This document shows, piece by piece, positions 32,901-44,953 of a DNA stretch of 64,000 nt. The stretch lies in assembly GCA_902729315.2 (NCBI GenBank), contig LR746264.1, positions 622,501-686,500 of the forward strand, in the 5' to 3' direction. Position 1 is the first letter of the stretch. Each line of letters opens with the position of its first letter. Below the pieces are notes generated by a model. That model saw nothing but the letters and a program-made list of their open reading frames with translations, had not been told where the DNA came from and searched no databases. Source of the DNA: Spirodela intermedia. Its lineage: Eukaryota; Streptophyta; Magnoliopsida; Alismatales; Araceae. Both the position numbers and the translations under genes were made by a program.

Positions 32901-33612
32901 ACACTACTGCGGTCCCACAGAAAATTAAATAGAAGGTGTGCCTCATGGTGGTACAGGATTCTTTTCAGGAGCGTCACTGGATGGAAGTATAATGATGATT
33001 TTTTCACTACCGAGTTTATTTTGGAGTCAAATGGTTGCAATTTTAGAAACATTTATAATATGAAGCTGCAAGTGTACCATGGTTACCCGTGCCCCAGTCA
33101 TGACCGCAGCTTTAAAGATCAAAACAGTATGGGTAACTAACTCTTTGGATCGGACGACGGATTACCCTTATGAGAAAAAAACTAATCCACTACGATCTGT
33201 AACTTTATATGAATAAGGGAAAAAAATGGCGCCAAGTGCACGGGCGATCAGTCGTCGAAAAAAGTTGGGATAAACAAATGAGACAAGGAAGAACCCCGTT
33301 ACCTCCACGATCTACGACCACAAAGTAGGGGAGGCCGCCTATTTTGGCCCGGAATGATTCGGAGAATGCTTCACAGCCATCGTTGTTCTGCTTGGGATAC
33401 ACTATGGTACCGGCCATGCTACCACCGTACTGGGGGATCCCGAAGTTGGCGATGGCGCTGTCGTGCTTCCCCCGCAGTTCATTGGGCGAAGTCACCATCA
33501 AGCTGTTCTTCTCCACCACGAACCGTCCAGAGACCATGTCACCGATAAGGGCCAGCCCTAGCCATGCCGCGACGAGCCCTCGGAGGACCAACCTCCTACC
33601 CGATCCCCACAT
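26925..33612 (-). CDS. Vacuolar sorting receptor (VSR/BP-80 family)
   Basis: Twelve exons join in frame: 33612-33303, 31374-30682, 29981-29893, 29345-29276, 29207-29124, 29018-28942, 28859-28778, 28183-28101, 27648-27582, 27435-27307, 27227-27118 and 27026-26925, giving 631 residues. It is a type I membrane receptor that sorts soluble proteins bearing vacuolar signals from the secretory pathway to prevacuolar compartments. In order: a signal peptide (about 1-29), a PA domain (about 60-170), the VSR central region ([69 protein letters not shown]), EGF-like repeats including [13 protein letters not shown], one membrane segment ([20 protein letters not shown]), and a cytosolic tail with the YMPL sorting motif (Tyr612) and acidic end. 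Exon 2 alone codes 231 residues. One oddity: the PA-domain RGDC I expect reads RGGC at the exon 1/2 joint. Confidence 0.95.
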
Positions 33613-34440
33613 CTCCGCCGTTACCTCACCGGCGCCCCACCTCCCCAGATCCCGATCCTGTCGAAGAGATCTGCTACAGCGAACGAATGACCGCGAAGCT
33701 CGTCGAAAGCAGAGTGGAGACGGCCTTCTTCAGCAGCTCGATGGAGGGTGTTGTGAAGTGGAACTGCCGCTCTGCGCCCCACTGCATCCGCACGTCTACC
33801 AGATCTTAATTTCTTGTTGACGAAAAAAAAAGAGAAGAGCTTCCTGTTGTCGGTTTGATTGTTGATGTTAAACTATCGGAATTGTCCATATAAAAATAGA
33901 TACTTTATTATATTACCTATTAACATTTTTTATTTCAAAAAGTCCTTTTTTACTATTTTTAGCCCAAACTCCAACTGTTACTGTTTTTTTTCCTGTTCAT
34001 ATATAAAAAATTAAATAAATAATATTAAATATCGACAGACCCTTTTCTATGGTTTATGACAACAATTTATATATAGCGGAGGCGCAATATGAACGTAAAT
34101 GATTTAAAAGGACTAAAACGCAATACATATAAATTTGCGGGAAATAGTTTAACGATTGAAATATTTTGCGAGTGATACGAGAAAATATCCCTATCTACTT
34201 CAATTATGGACGCCGTGAAAAATATCGCGTACAGTTGGAAACGTTTTTAAGGGAATTAAATAAAGTCATGTAATAATTACGCGCGCTGTGCACGTGATTC
34301 GTACATAATTTAATACACTTCTCGAAGGAGTCCTAGAGCCCAGTAATGCCGGCCCGGCCCATTTTGTGGGGTGGGTCCCACGCCAGCCCATTAAGACGCT
34401 TCTAGTAGCCCCCAGTGAAAGCGCTCCTGGCTTCGCGGGT
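33613..34440. promoter_or_regulatory. Divergent promoter between the sorting receptor and the 75-residue gene
   Basis: The first part is receptor 5' UTR and promoter. From about 34345 to 34400 there is a GC-rich block with GGCCCGGCCCATT and CCAGCCCATTAAG site II-like motifs, probably serving the plus-strand gene. The middle is AT-rich without features. Confidence 0.5.
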
Positions 34441-35935
34441 TCCGCCCCTCGCGACGGCGGGCAAAAGCGTGGGCTCCATCGGTAGTTTCGGCATCTCTAC
34501 AGGGTCGATAGCGGAAGCAGGGGGCGGTGGTGACTTCGTCAATCTCAGGGGGATCCGGTAGTCTGGAAAGGGAGATTCCACGCGTACTGCGGCGATCGCC
34601 TGGAGGGATCAGTCGCGGGAGGAGGTTACTGCGGCGGTCAGGTAGGGATCCTTTTATATGAGTTAATGGCCTATGGGGTGACCATGGATGCCGTAGAAAA
34701 CAACCCTGTTGACTAAAAGCATCTGGGGAAACAGGAGACAGTCATATGTTCGAGGACCTGTTGTGGTGTGTTTGAATGATAGAAGGTTTTTGTTTAATCG
34801 GTTCAGTTGAGAATTTTCATGGATTCGAGTTTGATACCAGGAAAGAGATTCTACTGGAGTACGAACGAAAGTCTAAAACCCTATTCCATCAAATGGGTGA
34901 CAGGTTAAGATTTCAATGCCCGAGTCGAGAGCTTTGGCAGAGGCCAATTATTTTGTCTGACTGGTGTGATACCCTGGAGTTTTCCTGTTCTTAGCCAAAT
35001 GCTAAATCAGAGGGCGTTGACGACTGATTATCATCCATTAGACGATTTCGAAGAGAACGAGTATAAACATTAAATCAAAGCCACAGTGCCTGATCTTTTT
35101 CCTTGCATCACTTTTTCATATTGCTGTGTCATCCTTAGGAATATGGCCGGTCGAGAGTAGAACCAACTTATCAAAACTATGCGGGACGCTGAGCAGCCTC
35201 CGGTTTTATATTACGTTCTTATAACCATGTTTTGTCCTTACTCGATTGTTTCTTAGGGTGCTTTTGATTATTTTTTTTCATCTTTATTGTCGTCCATCTT
35301 ATAGCATTCCTTCATGCTTGCATCAACTCAAAGTTGTGCTTCTTTAACCTCTGTATCAATCTATCAACAAAGAGGGGGCTGAAAAGAAAAACTTTTCGAA
35401 ATAGCCGGTCAGTCCTGTTGTTACCCCAGAATTCTTTTGACACCAAGTTAGCAGTACGGTCAAATTAGCACCGAATATCTGGCACCCGATAGTTTCCTGA
35501 ACGTGTGAACTATTTCTTATTTGGCTGGCTATGGTTGAAATACATGACACATTCTGTCGCTCATTTAATTCATTTTGGCTAAAAAAAATTAGTCGGAGTA
35601 CATTGAACGCTTGGAACCCGTTTGTATTGGCTAGTCCCTTCATCATTGAATATAAAACACAGATATATTCTGGTCGCCGAGCAGTTTTTTCTCACCATGG
35701 CCTATAGATTCCATTTTTCCTCCCTGTTGATGTATGGAGTATTTTTCTCTTAGTAGTTAGCTCATTCCCTTTTTCTGGGGAAAATATGTGAGGTGGGTAT
35801 AAGTGAATTTTTTCCTGTGCGCATGTTTCTCTAGCTTCCTTGTACACAAAAGAGTGGCTTCTCTCTTACAATCCATACCTCTTTCAATCATAGCTCTACT
35901 ATATCCACAGGTTTGGGAATTACCAGAAATGTAGA

Positions 35936-36007
<72 letters not shown>

Positions 36008-36239
36008 GATATAGATCTATATATATATATATATGTATATAGATAAATATATCTGTGTTTATATGTTCTTTGGTTTTTTCTCTTATTAACCTGCTCCTTT
36101 GGTCATTGATGGGCTGGCCTATTTGAGATTGCTAATGTTGATGCTGCATGCCTTTTTGATATCTTGGAGATTTTTTCTTCTCAGATTTCCAAAATTGATC
36201 GCTTCTCTTGCTATTTCTAGGGAACTACCTACATTCTAC
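34441..36239 (+). other. Probable 5' UTR and 5' UTR intron of the 75-residue gene
   Basis: A GC-rich stretch (34430-34640) ending GGTCAG|GTAGGG resembles a transcribed leader with a splice donor. The next coding exon begins at 36240 after CTATTTCTAG. The interval is T-rich like plant introns and contains a pure (CT)n tract at 35941-36004 followed by an (AT)n stretch near 36020-36034. Leader and intron are inferred from composition and splice signals. Confidence 0.45.
35941..36004. repeat. (CT)32 microsatellite
   Basis: A perfect 64-bp CT tract, followed within 30 bp by an AT-repeat stretch. Confidence 0.98.
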
Positions 36240-36821
36240 ATGGATCCCAAACACTCCACCGAAATCTTCAAGTGAGTTCTGTGCATCCAATTTACTCTTG
36301 AGTTAATGGGTATTTTACTTGACCTTTATTTTTCCCTGATTGTATCGTTGATCTTCACATGGAGGCTCCTGGAGAATCAACAAGAAATCCTCATGGAAGC
36401 TTACAGGTCCCTGTCCCTTGAGCTGCATACTCTTCAGGTTACTAAACCTAGCTTTCCTTCTTTCGGTATATAAATTTAGGGTAATTTGCGGGCCTTCATG
36501 GTAGCTTTCCTAATTTTTAATACCCGTTTACTGGTAATCTGTGGGCATCATGGTATTTCTCTTGTTTAAATAGGTGGAAGAGGAGATGCTGATGCGTAAA
36601 TTCTATGAATTCATGTCTGCAAAAGGCTTAATCAAGAAGGTATGGCACGCTTATTTCATCTTCAAACATGAGTGTTCTAGGTGGGTTTCCCATAATGGCA
36701 GATGGGGAGAAGTTGGCTTTCAGGAGGCCGGAATTGGGCTTGATAAACCTGGCCCGAATCAGGTCATCTTTTACATGGTCAACCTCTGAGCATCCGTAGA
36801 ACTCTCTCTCTCCCTCGCTCC

Positions 36822-36866
<45 letters not shown>

Positions 36867-37148
36867 ACATGTGCGCGGAGCTTCATAAGTGTCCTACCTA
36901 GTCTGCTCCATTTTCTGGGTTTTTTTCTATAGGGTTGGGCCTGGTCTAGGCTTTCTAAAACATGACCGTGCGTAGGCTGAATTTGGCAGGGCACTGGTCT
37001 CATTGACAATCCCTAAATATATTTCTTCTTTCCCCTTATAGTAACTTAAATGCATAGATATATTTATGTGTGTATCCCGTTATTCTTTCAGGGAAAAAAG
37101 GAAAACGATTTGTACACTGAAGATTCTAGTCCGTCTGAGGCTCAATGA
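36240..37148 (+). CDS. Small conserved-looking coiled-coil protein, function unknown (75 residues)
   Basis: Four short exons, 36240-36271, 36365-36437, 36574-36639 and 37092-37148, join in frame across GT..AG introns to give 75 residues starting MDPKHSTEIFKLLENQQEIL and including LHTLQVEEEMLMRKFYEFM and a polar tail ending SPSEAQ. Residues 8-50 are predicted by eye to be helical with heptad-like leucines and methionines, suggesting a short coiled coil. I do not recognise a characterised family, though such a small plant protein may well have unnamed orthologues. There is no signal peptide or membrane segment. Four exons with consistent phases (2, 0, 0) in 0.9 kb make chance unlikely. The gene is divergent from the sorting receptor and convergent with the DUF936 gene. 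Long CT tracts sit in its 5' intron, third intron and 3' flank. Confidence 0.72.
36823..36863. repeat. (CT)n microsatellite in intron 3 of the 75-residue gene
   Basis: About 41 bp of CT repeat, with a shorter imperfect CT stretch just upstream. Confidence 0.95.
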
Positions 37149-37727
<579 letters not shown>

Positions 37728-39746
37728 CTACTCCCGTCCTTCACTCTCCGATTCCTCGTCGGTAGCGCTTATACTGCTCTCCAAGGCGAAGGCCGCTCGG
37801 TCCACGTGCTTCAGCAGGAGGCTGTATATCTTCTTCCTCACTCTCTGGCATGCCTCGGATTTCTCGCTCTCCGTGGGGGTTTCCCTGGAGGATTCCCTCA
37901 GGGGGAACGGCTCTCGGCAGGCCATCGTTTCCAGCCACTCATCTACCTTCTTGATCTGCAGCAGAAGACTGGCGATCTGGTTCTCGGAGGTGATGGCCGT
38001 GGTCTCGCTGAGAATCCCGTCTAGGAACTTGTCGATGTAGTTCAGAAACCATCTGTTGCATTCCGCCTGGAGGGAGCCGGCGAGCTCCGCAGCGGCGAGG
38101 GAACCGGCACCTTTCAGCCACAGGTCGCAGTTCAGCCTCTGCTTGGAGCGCGCGAAGGCGCTCCAGATCCTTGCAGTTGTTTCGGAATCGGCGTAGGGAT
38201 TTTGCAGCGGAGGCGGCGGGGCGTTGTCCGACGTCATTGCCGCCCTGATCCATGAGATCGCGTGTTTTCTGTGTTCAGCCTGCATCTTCATCGCATCCTT
38301 GGCGGAGAGTGAAGCGATTACGTCAGAATTGGACGTTCTGGGTGTCATCTTTGCCAGGGATTGAACCACGGATCTCGCCTGCTGGACTTCGTCCAAGAAG
38401 TTCAGGAACCTGTCGACGACCACGTGCGAGCCGTCTTCGTTCTGGTGCTGGAGCTCTGGATATTTACTGGAGGCATCGCAATCAAGATCGGAGCAAAAAA
38501 TCAAACAGTGATCTCGTTAAATTGTGTTTTACTTACACCAGGCAGCGGATCAATCTCTCTGAAGCCGTAGCCTCTTGCAGAGCTTCCACGGCGGTGAGGA
38601 TCGTCTGATCTCTGTGTCTGAGAACTTCCTGCAACGGGACAACGTGAATGTAAACGAGATGAGATGGAGGAAATTTGGAGGATGAGGATAGAAAAGAGAA
38701 GATTTCATCACAGATACCTTCCCTAACTTCATCAGGTTCGATGGGAGAGACGCAGGTAAGACGCTTCCCTCTCCTACGAGAAAATAAGTCTCTCTCCAGG
38801 GCTTCTGCTCTCGGGTGCTGCGAGGGATATGCGCTACACATCCGGCGTCCCTTCTTCCCGCCGGAATGTGATCTGAACTATAGTCCTTATGTTGCTGGAG
38901 ACCTCGCGGAATGAATCTGTCACTCGCGGCTGAGATCTGGTTGCGGGGAATCGGCGGCGGGGCGCGCCGGTGATCCTTAATCCTGGTGCTGGGGTCCCAG
39001 CTCCTCCGCAGCGTCCTGGGCCTCGAGACCGAGAACGACGCCGATGACCTCGAGCTGTCTGAGTCGTCGCTCTCCTCGTGGACGCAGGTCACGCTGACCT
39101 TGGCCAGCTCCCTCAAGGTCTCCGAGCTTGTAGCATCGATCGTGTACCTCCTCGAGAGCCCCTTCTCCGGCGAGGTAGGCATTGATCTGCTTGGCTTGTT
39201 CTCCTTCATCCCGTTCCTCCCCCAGTCCTTTCTCCTCTTCGAGGCGATCACGGAGCGCGGCTTCTTCCTCGCACCCGACGACGGCGGGCTGCCGCCCAGG
39301 GAGAGCACCGCCGCGGGACGGGAAGCAGTGGACTCGGCATTGGTGCTGGCAGAAACAAGATCGGACGGATTACCGAGGCAGGGGTGGCGGCCGGGGAGAG
39401 GCCGGACACCGCGAAGGACGGGGACAGGGGATGCACGCTCGAGGCTACGGACGTGGATGAACTGGCCGAGCTGGAGCTCGTCGCTGAGGATGAGATCGTC
39501 CTGCTCCTGCGGGAGGGCGGCGTAGATGGCGTGGGAGGAGTCGGAGACCTTCAGGTAAAACCCCCGGTCGGGGAAGAGGCTCGTTCCTCCGATGGCGGGA
39601 ACTATCCCCATCACCTGCAACAGCGCCGCCGGCCGGTCGGTGTGGCTTTCGTCGGAGTTGGAGCGCCAGGGAGCGCTCTCCTCGTCAGAGGATTCATTCT
39701 CCTGGAGCAGCTTCACGAGCACCCCCGGGCTAAGGGACACCGCCAT
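37728..39746 (-). CDS. Plant DUF936 family protein (DUF936 N-terminal, DUF6857-type C-terminal region)
   Basis: Three exons, 39746-38718, 38628-38537 and 38466-37728, join in frame to give 619 residues. The N-terminus ([19 protein letters not shown]..., then [51 protein letters not shown]) is the plant-specific DUF936 domain, an OB-like fold by my reading. The middle (about 130-330) is Ser/Arg/Pro-rich and disordered. The C-terminal part has [16 protein letters not shown], then a helical segment with [15 protein letters not shown] and a region near 480-530 with [20 protein letters not shown], ending acidic ([12 protein letters not shown]). No enzymatic motif is visible and I know no settled function. 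Exon 1 is much more GC-rich than the flanking DNA. The donor GTGTAAGT of exon 2 is read at its inner GTAAGT, the only join that keeps frame. Confidence 0.87.
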
Positions 39747-40825
39747 GGGTAAGGCCAGAGCTCTTCCTCCCCAACCGACAATCCCTCGTCCGTGATGAGC
39801 CCTCCCCTCGCTTTCCCCATGGCGGGAAGAGAGAGAGAGAGAGAGAGAGATAGCCTTGACCAGTTCCTGACGGCCTACTCCGGGACGGGAGGAGCGGAGG
39901 AGGAAGCCTGGATGGGAGGTGCCCTGGATGCCCCGATTTGGCTAGGAGCGGTGTGGGCGCTCTGCATCGTGAGAGAAGAGGTAGGTGGGGCTAACTTTGG
40001 GCATCAAAACTAAGCCTAAAAAAACACATGTAGGATATCTAACCCATCTTCGTTGGTGTAGAAAATAATAAGTAAAATAATAATAATAGTATTATTTATT
40101 AAAACATTTCTTCTGTATTAGCAGCTGCTCCCTTTGATAATAAATTATGTCTTTCGGGCTACTCCACAACAAAATGACTACCAACGGGTTATCTATGTCT
40201 TTTACATTCCCATTATTAGTTGATGGCCACCCTTAATATTCTCCTTTCACGTGGAAGCCCAATCTTAGACTTTACATCCCACCATTAACGTCACAATTTT
40301 TTTATTCAATTTTGAACCTAATTAAGAACAACTTAAGCATAATGAGATTGTCAATCACATCTCTATTTTATCCATTGAAGAGCACATGATGTGCTCGTTC
40401 ATGTGGAAGCTTGCCTCACATCTCTAATCATCAAGAGCTCCAGCATAGAAGTCAATTCTCTACCACTTAGGCTTTCCTTCTTACCTTTACATGGACAACA
40501 AAATAGTCAATTGTACCCTTGTTTCACCTCCAGCATCACTGAAGAAGGTTCTTAGTAGGGCCTTAGATATGCCTAGGGAAAGAACATCTTGTCTAGTTGA
40601 GGTAGAGGCAGCAAAACCAGCCCTCTCCTATTCTTCCCTTCTTCTTCTATGTATTCCAAGATTTGGAATAGAAGTCATGACGTTGTTTCAATTTCTTTTG
40701 TTCATGATTCTAGGATGCCTGTTAGTACTAAGGAAAGGTTAAGCTACTTAGGCTTATTATCGAATGTCTAAGGTAACACATGAACAATTGTCAACAAATA
40801 GTCAAATTGGGTTCCCATGTGACAT
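39747..40825. other. DUF936 promoter, then probable remnant LTR region
   Basis: A (GA)n tract at 39829-39851 lies upstream of the DUF936 start. From about 40050 the DNA is AT-rich without genes. The stretch ending GTGACA at 40824 lies directly before a primer-binding-like site and may be the decayed 5' LTR of the adjoining gypsy element; its left border could not be seen. Confidence 0.4.
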
Positions 40826-43800
40826 TGATATCAAAGCAAAAATATTTTACAACTAAGTGACATCTAATGTCTACAAAGGGTTGAGAGCAGGACATGTTGA
40901 TTGGTCACATAGAGAAGAAGGTTTCTACATTGGAGAATAAATTTCAAGTCCATGGTGACTAGATCCTTATTTTTGAAAAATATGTGAACATAGTAAGAAT
41001 TCTATCAACATAGATGAGGGTAAAGGCATTAGATGAACAAAGCTAGAGTCGATGAGCTGCATGAGAGTTAATTTATATGACATTGGTGAAATATATGATG
41101 GCCACATTGCTCTTTACAAATGACATTAAGCAATGAAATATTTAAAAGCCCAAAGTGTATGTAACAACCTCAATACATAAGGGTTGAAAAACTTAATGTG
41201 AGATAAGAAGTAATACTTCCAAGCTAACCTCACTACAAAAAAAGAAAATGTCACATTAGCTAATATGTATTTGACAATGGATAAAGCTCTAGCAAAGAAC
41301 AAGTTTTACATTCCTCATAGAACAATTTTATCTAGGAGCTACAAGAGTAGTTCTAACACATCAACACTGAACTAATGGCACAAATGTCCCTTTAGCAGCT
41401 CCATCATATGAGGATAATACAAGATAATGTGAAGAAGTTATAGTCTATCATCATAAACATTAAGAATATGTTTGAGGATAATAACCTTCCAACATTTTGA
41501 CCATGTTGCAGCCATGGATGTAGATAGAAGCTGAGCACTAGACATCATGGAGGGTCTTCCATGGGTGACAACAACAAGGCTAAAAGTGTTAGTTGTTAAG
41601 ATATGATACCTATCAAGAGTAAAAGAGTACCTAAGACCACTACATCACCTAGGTATGGTTAGTTAGCCAAGAATGATTGATACACATGAGGAAGTCTTCA
41701 CTTGAAGAGGAATTGTCCAAAAAGATTGTCAAGTACACTAAGCAACAATAAATGAGGTACTCAATCTTAGTCATTTATTGATATTGGACATGATGTAGCA
41801 ACATACTAAGATGAGATGGATCAAATAATTTATGCTGATCTTTGCAGATGCCAACATCATGTTAGACCACACTCGAAATGGTTACCCACATCTCTCTCTT
41901 AAAGAGGGAGACAATATAAATAGACTTGACATTATAAGGAACCATCAAAAGTAAGACCATCAACATGGAGTCACAAACCTCTATTAACATTTCAAGTGGC
42001 ATCTTACTAAAGATTGGAGCATGGCAGGGCAAGGGAGACTTGTATTCTACATGGACAACTTTGATGTCATGCTTGGTATGAACTTTTTTGTTAGAGGGGA
42101 TATTCCTCAACTTGCTCACTTTTCTTCTTGCAAGTGAGTTAAGTTATTGCTTCATTTCAGGAGTACAAAAAATCAAGATAAGGCTTTAAGATGTTGTTGA
42201 TACTCCAACTTAGAGACGAATTCAAGAAGTACAAGTATACTTTTTTTATTACTCTCTTGTACTTAGATGAGGGAGTTTTGCTCAAGTAGAAAACTAGTGG
42301 TAGTGAATCAAAGATGCTCACAATTAGAGTGTGGTTGACATACAAAACACTAATAGGAGAGGTGTACAATACAGCACAAGTGGACATAAGTGTCAAGGTG
42401 ATTAGTATAACATGAGTGTCCACACATGTTGACGTGTGGTGCATGGGCACATGTGAGGTTACTATACATGCCTTAGTAATGGTACACACAATGTGTATAG
42501 AGGCAAATGGTGGTAGTGTGCATAGTAGGAGATGTTGATGCACTAGAATGACATTTTGCACGAGCCACACATGTCATGTTAGACGTATTATCTCATCATT
42601 TGCCACCCCAATAAGAAGTTGACAATGATATTGATTTCATGTTAAACATGTGGCTATTTGCATGTGCACCTCACAAGAGGTCCCCAAGTTACTTAGAGGA
42701 GTAGTAAAAAAAATTAAATGAGTCATTGTAGGTAGGGCACATTCAAGCCTCTAAGACACATATGGTAGATTATTCATCATTCAAAAAAATAAAAATAAAA
42801 ATTTTCAAATGTGTGTGAACTACTAAGTTTTGAACAAGATCATGATGAAGAATACATACCTGATGTCAAACACTATAGAACTCTTTGATCAATTGGGTGG
42901 CATTATGTAATTCTCTAAGATGGACTTGAAGTTTAAGTACCATCAAGTTTGAATCAATGAGGAAAACATGTTAAATACCATGTGTGTGACACAATATAGA
43001 TCTTTCAATAAGTACCATCAAGTTACGATGATATCATTTTGGCTCACCAGTGTATGGATTACATTCTGCATGTTCATGAGTATGATCTTTCAAGAATTCT
43101 TTAACATATTTATTATGATATACTTGGATGATATTTTTTATTTATAGCCCAAATTTATAACACTTATAAATAGTGCTAGAGAAGTTGAAGTAGCACAAAT
43201 TTTGTCTCAACACAATCAAATGTAAATTTGCCTTGAATGAGGTAGTATTTCATGGCCATGTGGTGAGACAAGATGATGTGTAGAAGTAAAGATCTCAACA
43301 ATCAAAAATTGACCGGCACCTACCCACATCTCATAACTCAAGTCATTTACTGGCCCAGCTATGATTATAAGTTCATTAGTGGCTACTCTAAGTTGATGAT
43401 GCCCTAGTTGACTTGTTGAAGAAGGGACTGTGTTAGGAGTAGTTTGAATTGGTCTAAAAAACATTTAAGGTACTGAAGAAGGTGATTACTATAGTGAGAC
43501 TATGATGCAGTTGTCAAACTTCAATGTGCCTTTTGAGGTGTTCACAGGTACCTCTAATATCACAACTAGTACATATTAATGTACAATAGTCATCTAATTA
43601 TTTTTGAGAGCAAAAAGGTGGCAACACAAAGTAGTAAAACTCCACATGTGAGAAGGAGTTGACCAAGGTGGTGTATTGTCTCTGAATTTATAGATATTAT
43701 TTTTTGAAAGGATGTTTCATGGTTTGTGTAGACAACATGACCACAAGTTTCTTTAAGTCACAAATATAATTTCATTCTCAAGTAAATATTAGAAAATGTT

Positions 43801-44010
43801 AATGAGGTGATTGATGCACTTAACTAAAAAGAGCACAAGGAAAGTCTCGTGATAAGTTTGGTGATACAAGGTACTACATTGAAAGAGATTCATGTCACAA
43901 CCTCTAAAGATGAGGAGCCAAAGCACTTGATATAGTGTGTGACAGATAGGACAACACATCACTTATGGACAAAAGGAAGTGTGTTGTATATGTGCAGGCA
44001 ATAGTTAGTC
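40826..44010 (+). mobile_element. Decayed Ty3/gypsy LTR retrotransposon
   Basis: A TGATATCAAAGC at 40826-40837 resembles the tRNA-Met primer-binding site (TGGTATCAGAGC). Fragments on the plus strand then follow in Ty3/gypsy order, all broken by stops and frameshifts: a protease-like piece near 42040-42100, reverse transcriptase from about 42860 to 43270 (LFDQLGG, FSKMDLKFKYHQV, YLDDIF), the RNase H region to about 43760, and an HHLWTKGS-like zinc-binding remnant near 43960. No integrase core or 3' LTR is recognisable. No intact gene remains, so this is an old, inactive copy. Confidence 0.78.
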
Positions 44011-44953
44011 ATGTCGTGTGTTGACAGGTTATAATGATATCTAATATGATAATCACATAACATCTTATACACAAAGCACCCAAGACATTGACTGATATTA
44101 ATATCATTAGTAGATGACTACTACTAGTCGCACAAGAATTATGACCTAGAGATATATGTTTTATTCCTATCTTATTTGTTAACAGCAAAAGATTGAAACA
44201 TTTGCCCCCTTAGCTAAACTTGGGAGTTTATTTTTATAGACTTTATCATTAGTTTATTTAAGATTTAAGAGAATGATTCTACCTTCTCTTATGAACAATC
44301 ACTTACGAATGGTCAATTGGGTGGCCACATGACACCTTGACCTTGTGTAGCCCTTTTTTCTATGTCCATTTTACCCCTTGTAGGGCTTCAACCAAAACCC
44401 AGACCTAGCTAAGCTCTAGAAAAGTTGGGGTGGCTTACCAACCTGAGCTTGGTCCTCTGTAAGTCCTCATCTCCTCTTATGTCAGCTAACCTTGGGACAA
44501 TCTTTTGGGTTGAGACAAGACGGGTTGGTTCCTATCAAAAAGCTTGTTTTTTTTTTGGCCTAGACGATGGGGAGTCCAAGTTTAATCTTTCTTTTCCGTG
44601 CATGATTTTAATGGTTACCACTTGCCCATCTTTCCGGGCCCACCCCCCACCTCAATGAGCCTCAACGAATGATGTATCCGTTGAGAAGATTCAGTGATGT
44701 GTGTCAGTGAGGAAACCGAAACAAGAGGTGAGACCACCAGCACCACCATTTTGCCGACACTTGTAAAGTCAACTGCTCAGTCTAGTCAACTATAGAGGGG
44801 AGGGTGAGCAGAACTTGGAGCTAACAAATTAGGCAAAGGGGAGGCCCACGCTGGCAGCTGGGAAATACAGAAGCCAACTCGGCGGGTTTAGTTGCCTGAG
44901 TTAAGTAAAAATAAATTAAACCCAGTAAAAAAAAGAGGGGCCTTGACCGATCT
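44011..44953. other. Intergenic stretch between gypsy remnant and Ca2+-ATPase gene
   Basis: It may include further unrecognised element debris (AT-rich to about 44300), then the 3' flank of the ATPase gene. A 77-codon open frame near 44425-44658 has no recognisable motif. I see nothing else. Confidence 0.5.

Noticed and set aside
34776-34994. A 72-codon frame in the long 5' intron of the small gene
   Set aside because: It has no motif or splice context; probably chance.
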